64,000 nucleotides of DNA from NCBI GenBank assembly GCA_030148985.1, contig JASBSJ010000003.1, positions 1-64,000 on the forward strand. Reading direction: 5' to 3'. The stretch's first letter is position 1. Each line of letters opens with the position of its first letter. Shown piece after piece: positions 18,879 through 28,635 of the stretch. The DNA comes from Sphingopyxis sp. GTDB lineage: Bacteria; Pseudomonadota; Alphaproteobacteria; Sphingomonadales; Sphingomonadaceae. The position numbers and the translations under genes were made by a program. The notes below the pieces were generated by a model. That model saw nothing but the letters and a program-made list of their open reading frames with translations, ran no database searches and was not told where the DNA came from.

Positions 18879-20105
18879 ATGGCCAGCCAGCCCAACACAA
18901 AAATCGCCGCCGCGGTCGTCCGCACCGATGCGGAGCAGAAGCAACGCCTGCTCGACCGCGCCTTTGCGCTCGCGTTCAAGGGCCTTGTCTATGCGCAGAT
19001 ATGGGAAGACCCCGTCGTCGATATGGAGGCGCTGGCGATCGAGCCCGGCAACCGCATCGCGACAATCGCGAGCGGCGGCTGCAACGTCTTTTCCTACCTG
19101 ACCGCCGACCCCGCGGAGATCGTCGCGGTCGACCTCAACACTGCGCATGTCGCGCTCAATCATCTCAAGCGCGTCGCGATCGAGCGGCTCCCCGATTATC
19201 TGAGCTTCCGCCGCTTCTTCGCGGATGCCGACAGCGCGGCGAACATCGCCGACTATCGCGCCTTCGTGCGCCCGCACCTCGACGAAACGAGCCGCCGCTA
19301 TTGGGAGGGCCGCGATCTGGTGGGGCGCCGCCGCATCAACGGTTTCGCGCACGGGCTCTACAAGCGCGGCCTGCTCGGCAATTTCATCGGTCTTGCGCAT
19401 CTGGTCGCGCGGATGCACCGCGTCGATCCGCGCCAGTTCCTCGAAGCCCAGAGCATCGAGGAACAGCGCGCGATTTTCGACGCCAAATTCGCTCCCTTCT
19501 TTGACCGCAAGTTCATCCGCTGGGTCACCGACCAGCGCTCGTCGCTCTTCGGCCTCGGCATCCCGCCCGCGCAATATGATGCGCTGGCGGGCGGCAAACC
19601 GATGGCAGATGTGCTGCGCGCGCGGCTCGAAAAGCTGGCGTGCGACTTCCCGCTCAAGGACAATTATTTCGCGTGGCAGGCGTTCGGGCGCGGCTATGGC
19701 AAGGGCGTCACTGTGCCGCTGCCGCCCTATCTGCAGGCGGACAATTATGCCGCGGTCAAGGCGCGCGCCGGGCGGGTGACGATGCTCCACGCGAACATGA
19801 CCGACATGCTCGCCGCCGCCGACGCCGCCAGCTTCGATCGCTATATCTTCCTCGACGCGCAGGACTGGATGAGCGATGCGCAGCTGACTGCGCTGTGGGC
19901 CGAGGTCACGCGCACCGCGCGGTCCGGCGCGCGCGTGCTGTTCCGCACCGCCGCCGAACCGACACTGCTGCCGGGGCGGCTCCCCGCCGACCTGCTGAGC
20001 CGCTGGGAGCATCGCGAGGATGCCTCGCGCGACTATACGCGCCGCGACCGCTCGGCGATCTATGGCGGCGTCCATCTCTATGTACTGAAGGGCGCGGGTG
20101 CATGA
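18879..20105 (+). CDS. btaA: DUF3419 / BtaA-like S-adenosylmethionine:diacylglycerol 3-amino-3-carboxypropyltransferase
   Basis: FKGLVYAQIWEDPVVDMEALAI, IASGGCNVFSYLTADPAEIVAVDLNTAHVALNHLKR; followed by a btaB-like methyltransferase. Confidence 0.85.
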   Translation: MASQPNTKIAAAVVRTDAEQKQRLLDRAFALAFKGLVYAQIWEDPVVDMEALAIEPGNRIATIASGGCNVFSYLTADPAEIVAVDLNTAHVALNHLKRVAIERLPDYLSFRRFFADADSAANIADYRAFVRPHLDETSRRYWEGRDLVGRRRINGFAHGLYKRGLLGNFIGLAHLVARMHRVDPRQFLEAQSIEEQRAIFDAKFAPFFDRKFIRWVTDQRSSLFGLGIPPAQYDALAGGKPMADVLRARLEKLACDFPLKDNYFAWQAFGRGYGKGVTVPLPPYLQADNYAAVKARAGRVTMLHANMTDMLAAADAASFDRYIFLDAQDWMSDAQLTALWAEVTRTARSGARVLFRTAAEPTLLPGRLPADLLSRWEHREDASRDYTRRDRSAIYGGVHLYVLKGAGA

Positions 20106-20743
20106 CGGCGGCGCATGGCGAGTTGATGGACCGCGTCTATCGCACGCAGCGGCACATCTATGACCTGACGCGCAAATATTACCTGCTCGGCCGCGACGGG
20201 CTGATCGCCGAGCTGGCGCCGCCGCGCGGCGGCTCGGTGCTCGAGATCGGCTGCGGCACGGGGCGCAATCTGATTGCGGTCGGCAAGGCGTGGCCGGAGG
20301 CCCAATTGTTCGGCGTCGATATTTCGGACGCGATGCTGGCGACGGCGCGGACGTCGCTCGGCAGGGCGGGCATCGACGCGGTGCTGGCGCGCGGCGATGC
20401 CTGCGATTTCGATCCGCAGGCGCTGTTCGGCCGCGCGACCTTCGACCGGGTGTTCATCAGCTATGCGCTGTCGATGATTCCCGACTGGAAGGCGGCGCTC
20501 GTCCATGCCGCAAGCTGCGTCGCGCCGGGCGGGCGGCTGGAGGTCGTCGATTTCGGGCAGCAGGACCGCCTGCCGCGCGTCTGGCGCCGCACGCTGTTCG
20601 GCTGGCTTGCGCAATTCCACGTCGCCCCGCGCGCCGAGCTGGCGCCGATGATCGCGGGGCTCGCCAAGGAAACGGGCAGCGCGGGGCATTGCCGCAGCCT
20701 CTATCGCGGTTACGCGATCCGCGGCGGCATCGCGCGCGCCTGA
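20102..20743 (+). CDS. btaB: BtaB-like SAM-dependent methyltransferase (betaine lipid headgroup N-methylation)
   Basis: LMDRVYRTQRHIYDLTRKYYLLGRDGLI, VLEIGCGTGRNLI; 4-bp ATGA overlap with btaA. Confidence 0.85.
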   Translation: MTAAHGELMDRVYRTQRHIYDLTRKYYLLGRDGLIAELAPPRGGSVLEIGCGTGRNLIAVGKAWPEAQLFGVDISDAMLATARTSLGRAGIDAVLARGDACDFDPQALFGRATFDRVFISYALSMIPDWKAALVHAASCVAPGGRLEVVDFGQQDRLPRVWRRTLFGWLAQFHVAPRAELAPMIAGLAKETGSAGHCRSLYRGYAIRGGIARA

Positions 20744-20754
20744 AGCCCGCGCGA

Positions 20755-22020
20755 TCAGCGCGCAGGGCGCGTTGCCGTGAAGGCAAAGGCGACATCGACG
20801 CTCGCCGCAATCGCGTCGGTCGCGGCCCATTCGCCCTGACCGACCCCGAACGCCGTGCGGTCGATCCGCGCGGTGCCATTGACGCGCGCGCGGTCACCTT
20901 CGATCCGGAGCGTGAAGCGCAGCGTCGCCGGTTTGCTGGCGCCGCGCAGCGCAAGCGTCCCGCGCGCCTCATAGCGTTCACCGCCCAGGTGCCGGACGTC
21001 GCGCGCGGTGAAGGTTGCGCTGGGGTGCGCGGCGGTGTCGAAGAAATCGCTGCCTTTCAGCGAATCGTCGCGCTGACCGTCGCCGGTGTCGGCCGAGGCG
21101 AGATCGATCGTCACCTTGATGCGCGACCCCGCGAGCTGATCGGGGCTGAATCGGATGTCGGCGCGCCAGCGATCGAAACGCCCCTCGACCGCCTCGCCAT
21201 TCCAGCGCGCGGTGAAGCCCAGGCGCCCGCCCGGCGCCACCGTCCAGTCGGCGAGCGGTTCTGCCGTCTCCTCGGGCTCGGCGGCGGGATCGTTGTCAGG
21301 GGCTTCGTTCGCTTCCGTCTTTTCGACCTCGACCGGCGCGGGAGGTGCGACGGGCGCGGCCTGTGCTGCATTGGACATGACCGATTCGGCGGGCGCGGCC
21401 CGCTCGCGATCGGGGTAGACGCTTGAGCCCACAGCAAAGGCGCCGCCGACGAGCGCCAACGCGATCAAGGCGGCGCCGACGGCCTTGCCGCGCGCCGAGG
21501 GAATCACGCGCTGAAGCTCGGGCTTGCCGAGCAGCCACTGGTGGCGGAGCGCGCCCGCGACGTGCAGCACGAAAAGCCCGATCGCCAGCCACGCCATTAT
21601 CTCGTGGATTTCCTCTGCCGGTTCGTGCCAACCGCGGCCGACGGGGAGGTGCGGCCAGGGCACAATACCGAACAGCAAGGTCGGCACCTGAACCTTCGCC
21701 GTCGATACGAGCAACCAGCCGGTGATCGGGCCAAGGATCATCACCACATAGAACAGGCTATGGACCGTTCCCGCGAGCGCGCGCGTCCACGCCGGGCCGT
21801 CGGACGCGGGCGGGCGCTGCATGAAGAAGCGCGCGGCGAGGCGGGCGAGGCTGAGCAGCAGGATCGCGATGCCGACCGATTTGTGGAGCTGGAACCGCTG
21901 AAACAGCTCGGGACTGTTATTGCCCTCGAGCGCCCAACCGAGCGCGATCTGAAAGGCGAGGAGCAGCGCGATCAGCCAGTGGAGCGTGATCGCCGTATAG
22001 CTATAGCGTTGAACGGCCAT
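20755..22020 (-). CDS. Cytochrome b561 domain fused to YceI-like domain
   Basis: N-term YSYTAITLHWLIALLLAFQIALGW, HKSVGIAILLLSLARL; C-term ADWTVAPGGRLGFTARWNGEAVEGRFDRWRADIRFSPDQL, LKGSDFFDTAAHPSATFTARDV. Confidence 0.92.
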   Translation of the reverse strand: MAVQRYSYTAITLHWLIALLLAFQIALGWALEGNNSPELFQRFQLHKSVGIAILLLSLARLAARFFMQRPPASDGPAWTRALAGTVHSLFYVVMILGPITGWLLVSTAKVQVPTLLFGIVPWPHLPVGRGWHEPAEEIHEIMAWLAIGLFVLHVAGALRHQWLLGKPELQRVIPSARGKAVGAALIALALVGGAFAVGSSVYPDRERAAPAESVMSNAAQAAPVAPPAPVEVEKTEANEAPDNDPAAEPEETAEPLADWTVAPGGRLGFTARWNGEAVEGRFDRWRADIRFSPDQLAGSRIKVTIDLASADTGDGQRDDSLKGSDFFDTAAHPSATFTARDVRHLGGERYEARGTLALRGASKPATLRFTLRIEGDRARVNGTARIDRTAFGVGQGEWAATDAIAASVDVAFAFTATRPAR

Positions 22021-22077
22021 ATAAATCCCTTTGCACCACGTGAACGGGAACCGGCGAGCACATCGTGCCCGTCGGGA

Positions 22078-22767
22078 TCAATCGTCGAAACCGACGAACC
22101 GCACCGCCTCTTCGACGCTTTTGCGGTTCGATACCACCGCATTCGCGGGAAAATCGGCGTCGGGCCAGCCCATCGCGACGCAGATCATGATGACCTGATC
22201 GTCGGGGATGCGCGCATGTTCGCGCACCACCGGGCTTTGCATGATCCCCTGGCTGTTGATGACGCAGCCGAGCCCGCGCGACCAGGCGGCATTGACCAGC
22301 GCGTTGGTGACCGCGCCGCAGTCGAACGGCGCGATGTCGCTGCCCAGCAGCACGCGGTCATAGGTAACGACGATGCTGACCGGCGCGTCGAACTGGCGAA
22401 AGCCGCGCAGTACCCAGTCCTGCCGCGCGTCCTTGTCGTCGCGTTCGATGCCCATCGCACCGAATAGCTGCTTGGCGATCTCCACCTGTCGGCCCCGATG
22501 TTCGTCGGGCACCTTGTCGAACCGGCGAAACTCGCGGCTGTCGGGCGTGCCCGCAAGAATGCCCTCGGTATTGCCGCGACGGATCGCATCGAGCGGCGCG
22601 CCGGTGACGACCGAGAAGTTCCAGCATTGGTTATTGAACGACGACGGCGCGCGCATCGCCAACGCAATGATTTCGGCAATCAGCTCTTTGGGAACAGGCT
22701 TGTCAAGAAAGCCGCGGATCGAGCGGCGTCCGATGACGACCTCGTCGAAACCGAGCGCGTCTGTCAC
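22078..22767 (-). CDS. Nitroreductase family protein
   Basis: 229 aa; [39 protein letters not shown]. Confidence 0.9.
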   Translation of the reverse strand: MTDALGFDEVVIGRRSIRGFLDKPVPKELIAEIIALAMRAPSSFNNQCWNFSVVTGAPLDAIRRGNTEGILAGTPDSREFRRFDKVPDEHRGRQVEIAKQLFGAMGIERDDKDARQDWVLRGFRQFDAPVSIVVTYDRVLLGSDIAPFDCGAVTNALVNAAWSRGLGCVINSQGIMQSPVVREHARIPDDQVIMICVAMGWPDADFPANAVVSNRKSVEEAVRFVGFDD

Positions 22768-23984
22768 GCCGCCTTCTGGAGCTGCAATTCCAGCCGGTCC
22801 CAGATTTCGACGAGCGCGCTCGTCAGTTCGCGCATCATCGCTTCGTCATGCGCGGGGCCGGGGGTGAAGCGCAGGCGTTCGGTGCCGCGCGGCACGGTCG
22901 GGAAATTGATCGGCTGCACATAGACGCCATATTCGGCGAGCAATATGTCGCTGATCTTCTTGGCGCGCACCGGATCGCCGACCATCAGCGGGACGATATG
23001 CGTCGTCGAATCCATCACCGGCAGCCCGGCGTCGCGGAAACACTGCTTGAGGTATGCGGCCGCCGCCTGCTGCGCCTCGCGCTCGACGCTCGATGCCTTG
23101 AGGTGCCGCACGCTTGCCAGCACCCCAGCGACGAGCACCGGCGACAGGCTGGTCGTGAAGATAAAGCCCGGCGCATAGGAGCGGATCACGTCGATGATAT
23201 TCTTGTCGGCGGCGATATAGCCACCCATCACGCCGAACGCCTTGCCCAGCGTGCCTTCGATGATCGTCACGCGGTCCGCTGCCTCGTCGCGGTCGGTGAT
23301 GCCGCCGCCGCGCGGGCCGTACATGCCGACGGCGTGAACTTCGTCGCAATAGGTAAGCGCGTTATATTTTTCGGCGAGGTCGCAGATCGCATGGATCGGG
23401 GCGACGTCGCCATCCATCGAATAGACGCTTTCGAACGCGATCAGCTTGGCGGCTTCGGGGTCGTCCTCGGCCATCAATTCTTCGAGATGGGCCAGGTCGT
23501 TGTGGCGCCACACGCGCTTTTCGCAGCCCGAGTTGCGGATGCCCGCGATCATCGAGGCGTGGTTCAATTCGTCCGAATAGATGATGCAATTGGGGAGCAG
23601 CTTGCCGAGCGTGCCGAGCGTCGCTTCGTTCGAGATATAGCCCGAGGTGAAGAGCAGCGCGCCTTCCTTGCCGTGCAGGTCGGCCAGCTCGGCCTCAAGG
23701 TCGATGTGATAATGGGTGTTGCCGCCGATGTTGCGCGTCCCGCCCGATCCCGCGCCGACATCGTGCAGCGCCGCTTCCATCGCTTCGACCACCTTGGGGT
23801 GCTGGCCCATCGCGAGATAATCGTTCGAACACCAGACGGTGATCGGCTTCGGCCCATTGTGCCCGGCAAAGCAGCGCGCATTGGGATATGCCCCCTTGTT
23901 GCGCAAAATGTCGATGAAGACGCGGTAGCGCCCTTCTTCGTGCAGCCGGTCGATCGCGCGAGCGAAAATGTCGTTGTAATTCAC
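22764..23984 (-). CDS. hemA: 5-aminolevulinate synthase
   Basis: [71 protein letters not shown]. Confidence 0.97.
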   Translation of the reverse strand: MNYNDIFARAIDRLHEEGRYRVFIDILRNKGAYPNARCFAGHNGPKPITVWCSNDYLAMGQHPKVVEAMEAALHDVGAGSGGTRNIGGNTHYHIDLEAELADLHGKEGALLFTSGYISNEATLGTLGKLLPNCIIYSDELNHASMIAGIRNSGCEKRVWRHNDLAHLEELMAEDDPEAAKLIAFESVYSMDGDVAPIHAICDLAEKYNALTYCDEVHAVGMYGPRGGGITDRDEAADRVTIIEGTLGKAFGVMGGYIAADKNIIDVIRSYAPGFIFTTSLSPVLVAGVLASVRHLKASSVEREAQQAAAAYLKQCFRDAGLPVMDSTTHIVPLMVGDPVRAKKISDILLAEYGVYVQPINFPTVPRGTERLRFTPGPAHDEAMMRELTSALVEIWDRLELQLQKAA

Positions 23985-24120
23985 GTTTCAGCCCCGCAGT
24001 CAGGTGCCAGTCAAGCTCTGGTCGCCGCACCCCAGGCGGCTGTTAACATGCGGGCCAATAACGCCGGAAGGCGCCAAAGGCCAGTGCGAACGATTCGCAG
24101 TTTTGGGACAAATTGTCCGA

Positions 24121-24927
24121 TCAGATCGTCTCGATCGATCCGATGCCATAGGGTGCGAGCGCAGCAAGCGGCGGCGGCAAACGGTCGTCGCTGCACGTGA
24201 AGACCGCGATGCCGGGCGCCGCTGTTGCGGGCCAGCGCTGCCCTTCGGTCAGATGCGCGATGCGCCGTGCGATGCCCTCCGCGCCGTCGATCAGCGCGAC
24301 GCCGGGGCCGAAACCCGCCTGCAATTCGTCCTTGAGCAACGGGAAATGGGTGCAGGCCAGCACCACGACGTCGATTGCCTCGCCCCCCGGCTGATCGCGA
24401 AGCCCCGCGACCGCGCGCGCAATCACCTCCGGATCGATCGCCTCGCCGCGCAGCTTGGCCTCGGCGCCGGTGACGAGGCCGGGGCTGCCGTGGCGCAGCA
24501 CCGTCTTGCCGCCCGCGAAACGCGCGCTCAGATCGTCGACATAGGGCTGGCGCACCGTCGCCTCGGTGCCGAGCACGCCGATCACGCCGCTTTTCGTCAT
24601 TTCGGCGGCGGGCTTGATCGCGGGGACGGTGCCGACGATCGGCAGGTCGAGCGCGGCGCGGACATGGCCGAGCGCGATCGTCGAGGCGGTGTTGCACGCG
24701 ATGACCGCGAGCCGCGGCTGATACCGCTCGACGAGCCGCCCCAGCAGCGCCGGCACGCGCGCGGCCAGTTCCTCGTCGCTTTTCTTGCCATAGGGCAGGC
24801 CGGCATAGTCGGCGGCGTAGACGATCGGCGCAGTCGGCAACAGCGCGCGCGTCGGGCCAAGCACGGTGAGCCCGCCGAGACCGCTGTCGAAGAAAAGGAT
24901 GGGCGCGTCGGGGGCGGGCGGGTGCAT
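24121..24927 (-). CDS. murI: Glutamate racemase
   Basis: ILFFDSGLGGLTVLGPTRALLP, YAADYAGLPYGKKS, IACNTASTIAL, VLACTHFPLLKDEL. Confidence 0.95.
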   Translation of the reverse strand: MHPPAPDAPILFFDSGLGGLTVLGPTRALLPTAPIVYAADYAGLPYGKKSDEELAARVPALLGRLVERYQPRLAVIACNTASTIALGHVRAALDLPIVGTVPAIKPAAEMTKSGVIGVLGTEATVRQPYVDDLSARFAGGKTVLRHGSPGLVTGAEAKLRGEAIDPEVIARAVAGLRDQPGGEAIDVVVLACTHFPLLKDELQAGFGPGVALIDGAEGIARRIAHLTEGQRWPATAAPGIAVFTCSDDRLPPPLAALAPYGIGSIETI

Positions 24928-24965
24928 GGCGCGGCGTTAGCAGGAGCATAGGCGCGGCTCAACAC

Positions 24966-25055
24966 CGTCGCCCCCGCGCAGGTGGGGGCCGCAATCGGCC
25001 TTTTCCTGCGTCGCTGCGTAAACCGCCGACGGCCCCCGCCTGCGCGGGGGCGACG
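24966..25055. repeat. REP-like doublet (family A, copy 2)
   Basis: CGTCGCCCCCGCGCAGGTGGGGGCC...CGGCCTT...GCGTAA...GGCCCCCGCCTGCGCGGGGGCGACG; same layout as 2451-2528 and 61834-61923. Confidence 0.8.
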
Positions 25056-25147
25056 ATTTTGTCCATTTCGGCAATGGCCCGGCCCGAATCCGTTGATTGC
25101 GCCCGCCAACCCCGCCAAAAGGGAAGGCGAACGAAGCGGGGAGTGTG

Positions 25148-25750
25148 ATGACCATCTATCTGTTGATCGCCGGGGGTTATCTGCTCGGCTCCATTCCCTT
25201 CGGCGTCCTGTTGGCGCGCGCGTTTGGCGCGGGCGATCTGCGGCAGATCGGGTCGGGCAATATCGGCGCGACCAATGTGCTGCGCACCGGACGCAAGGGG
25301 TTGGCGGCGGCGACCCTGCTGCTCGACGGTGCCAAGGGGGCTGCCGCCGTGCTGCTCGCGCGCCACTTCGTCCCCGAACTCGGCGACCATGCTGCGATGA
25401 TCGCGGGCGCCGCGGCGATGATCGGCCATTGTTATCCCGTGTGGCTCAGTTTTCGCGGCGGCAAAGGCGTGGCAACCTTGCTCGGCCTCGCGCTCGCGCT
25501 CGCCTGGCCTATCGGCCTTGTCTTTGCGGCGGTGTGGCTCGGTACGGTGCTGTTGCTCCGCATCTCGTCGCTCGGCGGGATGCTGGGCGCGGTATCGGCG
25601 CCAGTCGCGGCGTTTGCCCTTGGTTACCCCGTCTATGCCGTGGGTCTCGCCGGCCTCGCAGTGATCGTGCTGTGGCGACACCGCGAGAATATCGCCCGGC
25701 TGCGCGCCGGAACCGAACCGCGCGTCGGCGCCGCGAAAGAGCGCGCGTGA
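25148..25750 (+). CDS. plsY: Glycerol-3-phosphate acyltransferase (acyl-phosphate dependent)
   Basis: YLLGSIPFGVLLARAFG, DLRQIGSGNIGATNVLRTG, GHCYPVWLSFRGGKGVAT. Confidence 0.96.
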   Translation: MTIYLLIAGGYLLGSIPFGVLLARAFGAGDLRQIGSGNIGATNVLRTGRKGLAAATLLLDGAKGAAAVLLARHFVPELGDHAAMIAGAAAMIGHCYPVWLSFRGGKGVATLLGLALALAWPIGLVFAAVWLGTVLLLRISSLGGMLGAVSAPVAAFALGYPVYAVGLAGLAVIVLWRHRENIARLRAGTEPRVGAAKERA

Positions 25751-26829
25751 CACACGCCGAGCGGCTGGCGCGGCTGCGGCTGATCCGCACGCCGCACGTC
25801 GGCCCGGTCAGCTGGCACCAGCTGATGCAACGCTTCGGATCGGGCGAGGCGGCGCTCGAAGCGCTGCCCGACCTCGTGCTGCGCGGCGGGGCAGGGAAGG
25901 CGCGGATCGCCCCCGCCGAAATCGCCGAGCGCGAGTTCGAGCGCGTCGCGGCGCTTGGCGCGCGCCATATATTCAGCGACGAAGATGATTATTCGCCCCT
26001 GCTGCGCGAGGTCGAAGGCGCGCCGCCCGTCATCGTCGTGCGCGGCGATACCGCGATGCTGCACCGACCGTGCGTCGCCATCGTCGGAGCGCGCAATGCT
26101 TCGGCCATTGCTTGCCGCTTCGCGCGCCAGCTTGCCGCCGACCTGACGGGGCAGGGCGTGACCGTTGTCAGCGGCCTTGCTCGCGGTGTCGACACCGCGG
26201 CGCATATCGGCGCGCTGGGCGGATCGACGGTGGGCGTCATCGCCAGCGGGATCGACATCGCCTTTCCGCCCGAAAACGCGGCGCTTCAGGAAAAGATCGC
26301 GAGCGATCAGCTGCTGATCGCCGAACAGCCGCCGGGGACCGAACCGCTGGCGCGCCATTTCCCCTCGCGCAACCGGATCATCGCCGGGCTGGCGCACGGC
26401 ACGGTGGTGATCGAGGCGGCGCCGAAATCGGGTTCGCTCATCACCGCCCGCCGCGCTGGCGATTATGGTCGAGAGGTCATGGCAGTGCCCGGCTCACCGC
26501 TCGACCCGCGCGCGCAGGGCTGCAACCTGCTGATCCGCGAAGGCGCGATTCTGATCCAGACGGTCGACGATGTGCTCGAGGCGATCGGCCCGATCGACCG
26601 CCGCATGGTGCGCGAGCCGGGCCGCGCTTTCGTCGCCGCGCCGGTGGCCGAACCCGCCGATGGCGCGCGGCGGGCGCTGGTCGACCTCCTCGGCCCGACG
26701 CCGGTCGCGGTCGACGAACTGGTGCGCCAGTCGGGACAGGATGCCGCGGCGGTTCAGCTCGTCCTGCTCGAACTCGAACTTGCCGGGCGGGTCGAGCGCC
26801 ACGCCGGAGCCAAAATCTCGCTTCTGTGA
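25747..26829 (+). CDS. dprA: DNA processing protein DprA (GTG start)
   Basis: VTVVSGLARGVDTAAHIGAL, VIASGIDIAFPPENAAL, HFPSRNRIIAGLAHGTVVIEAAPKSGSLITARRAGDYGREVMAVPG. Confidence 0.96.
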   Translation: MTHAERLARLRLIRTPHVGPVSWHQLMQRFGSGEAALEALPDLVLRGGAGKARIAPAEIAEREFERVAALGARHIFSDEDDYSPLLREVEGAPPVIVVRGDTAMLHRPCVAIVGARNASAIACRFARQLAADLTGQGVTVVSGLARGVDTAAHIGALGGSTVGVIASGIDIAFPPENAALQEKIASDQLLIAEQPPGTEPLARHFPSRNRIIAGLAHGTVVIEAAPKSGSLITARRAGDYGREVMAVPGSPLDPRAQGCNLLIREGAILIQTVDDVLEAIGPIDRRMVREPGRAFVAAPVAEPADGARRALVDLLGPTPVAVDELVRQSGQDAAAVQLVLLELELAGRVERHAGAKISLL

Positions 26830-26874
26830 GGCGCCGCACAGCGCGTCGCGACCGCCTCGCCTATCCATTCATCG

Positions 26875-26894
26875 CGGTTCAGCCACGGTTCAGC
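26875..26894 (+). promoter_or_regulatory. Direct repeat CGGTTCAGC x2, 11-bp period, upstream of VWA gene
   Basis: CGGTTCAGC-CA-CGGTTCAGC, about 48-67 bp upstream of the likely ATG. Confidence 0.4.
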
Positions 26895-26941
26895 GGTGGA
26901 GCCGCAGGCTGATGATATTCTATCACATGACGGGGAGGTCG

Positions 26942-28507
26942 ATGATGCGAAGCCGGTTCCTGACAAGCGTTACCTTGGTCGCGGTATTGGCAAGCGCGCC
27001 GGCACCCATCCCCCTTGCCATCGCCCAGCAAGCCAGCGAACGCGGACAGAGCTATTGCCGCAACGCGGCGCCGCTGCCGCAGCTTGCGCCCGAAGCGGCG
27101 ACGCATCAGCAATCGGACCCCGGCTACAAGACCGAAGGTCGCGGCGGACGCGACCGCGACGCGATGACGATGGCAAAGCCCGCTCCGCCGCCGCCCCCTC
27201 CGCCTCCGCCGCCCGCTCCGATGGCCCCGCCGTCGCTATCCTATGACAGCGCGGGAACTGCGTCGGAAGTCGTGGTGACCGGATCGCGGGTTTCCGCCGA
27301 TGCCGCGCCGCCCGCCGCGATCTCGTCGGCTGACGCCCGCATCCGGCCTCCGGTCCCGCCGCGCCCCTATCCGCAGCCGCAGCCTCAATCGGGCATCCTG
27401 ACCGCGGGCGAGCATGACGACCTGCTCAATCCCGAGCTTTATGCCGCCTATGTGAACCGCAGCGGCAATCTGGGGCAGGAGGTCCGCGACCTGCCGCGGG
27501 TCGATACGACGCGCGTGGTGACGGTGAAAGTGGCGGACCGCAATGGCCAGCCGATCCCCTTCGCCGACGTGACCGTGACGTGCAGCGACGGCAACAGCAT
27601 CACGATGGCGACGCAGGCCGACGGCAGCGCGGTTTTCTTTCCCGGCCTCGACCGGCTGAGCGAGCGGATCAGCGTGTCCGCGCGGCAAGCCGGGCGTACC
27701 ATCGCCGACGCGCGGCCCATACTCGTTTCCAACGCCGCGGGTGGCCAGCTGGTCGGGCTGACCGCAAACCGCGCCGCGACCAAGGCGACCAAGCTCGACC
27801 TGATGCTTGTCATCGACACCACGGGCAGCATGGGCGACGAAATCCGCTATCTTCAGGCCGAAATGCGCTCGATCATCGGCGCGATCGCGGTGAAGCACCG
27901 CGACCTCGACATCCGCGTCGGCTTCGTCTTCTACCGCGACCTCGGCGACGACTATGTAACGCGCACCATCTCCTTCGACCGCGACATCGGCCGTGTTCAG
28001 GGGTCGCTCGCGCGGCAGGATGCCAATGGCGGCGGCGACTATCCCGAGGCGATGGACCAGGCGCTGATCCGCGCCGTGAGACAGGACTGGCGCGCGGACG
28101 CGGTGAAATCATTGCTGCTGGTTGCCGATGCCCCGCCACACGACGAGCAGTTCGGACGAACGTGGCAAGCCGCCGAGGCGGCGCGCGCCAAACGCATCCA
28201 TATCACTCCGGTCGCCGCGTCGGGGGTTGCCGACAAGGCCGAATATGCGATGCGCGCAATGGCCGCCGCCACCCAGTCGCGCTACCTGTTTCTCACCGAC
28301 GACAGCGGCGTCGGCAACCCGCACGCGCCGCCGGCGATCGACTGCTACCTCGTCACCCGCCTCGACGCGCTCGTCCGCCGCGTGATCGACAGTCAGATCA
28401 GCGGCCGCCGCATCGAGCCCGAGGATCAGGAAATCATCCGCAGCGTCGGTCAATATGACACAGGGAAATGTATCCTGCCTGCCGATTTCAAATGGCAAAA
28501 CGGGTGA
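26942..28507 (+). CDS. Secreted VWA domain-containing protein with proline-rich and TonB-box-like segment
   Basis: Signal peptide MMRSRFLTSVTLVAVLASAPAPIPLAIAQ; (P)n APPPPPPPPPPAP; EVVVTGSRV; MIDAS LDLMLVIDTTGSMGDEI. Confidence 0.9.
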   Translation: MMRSRFLTSVTLVAVLASAPAPIPLAIAQQASERGQSYCRNAAPLPQLAPEAATHQQSDPGYKTEGRGGRDRDAMTMAKPAPPPPPPPPPPAPMAPPSLSYDSAGTASEVVVTGSRVSADAAPPAAISSADARIRPPVPPRPYPQPQPQSGILTAGEHDDLLNPELYAAYVNRSGNLGQEVRDLPRVDTTRVVTVKVADRNGQPIPFADVTVTCSDGNSITMATQADGSAVFFPGLDRLSERISVSARQAGRTIADARPILVSNAAGGQLVGLTANRAATKATKLDLMLVIDTTGSMGDEIRYLQAEMRSIIGAIAVKHRDLDIRVGFVFYRDLGDDYVTRTISFDRDIGRVQGSLARQDANGGGDYPEAMDQALIRAVRQDWRADAVKSLLLVADAPPHDEQFGRTWQAAEAARAKRIHITPVAASGVADKAEYAMRAMAAATQSRYLFLTDDSGVGNPHAPPAIDCYLVTRLDALVRRVIDSQISGRRIEPEDQEIIRSVGQYDTGKCILPADFKWQNG

Positions 28508-28532
28508 CGGCGTGACGCCATACCATTGACAA

Positions 28533-28558
28533 CCCCCTGCATCTGACCGATGCGGGGG
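28533..28558 (+). terminator. Hairpin downstream of VWA gene
   Basis: CCCCCTGCATC-TGACC-GATGCGGGGG near-perfect inverted repeat 3' of the CDS; no strong T-tract. Confidence 0.4.
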
Positions 28559-28635
28559 CCGTGGGTCGCTTCGATTAGCTTCTCTTTCCGGTCCGGGGGG
28601 TCGACTAGCGGGGAGAGGGGTCGGAGGGAGTACCC

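Noticed and set aside
22848-24200. 450-aa plus-strand ORF
   Set aside because: Antisense to hemA; no motif.
27148-27230. Long C/G run encoding polyproline, considered as a repeat element
   Set aside because: In frame within the VWA gene and explained as a proline-rich linker.
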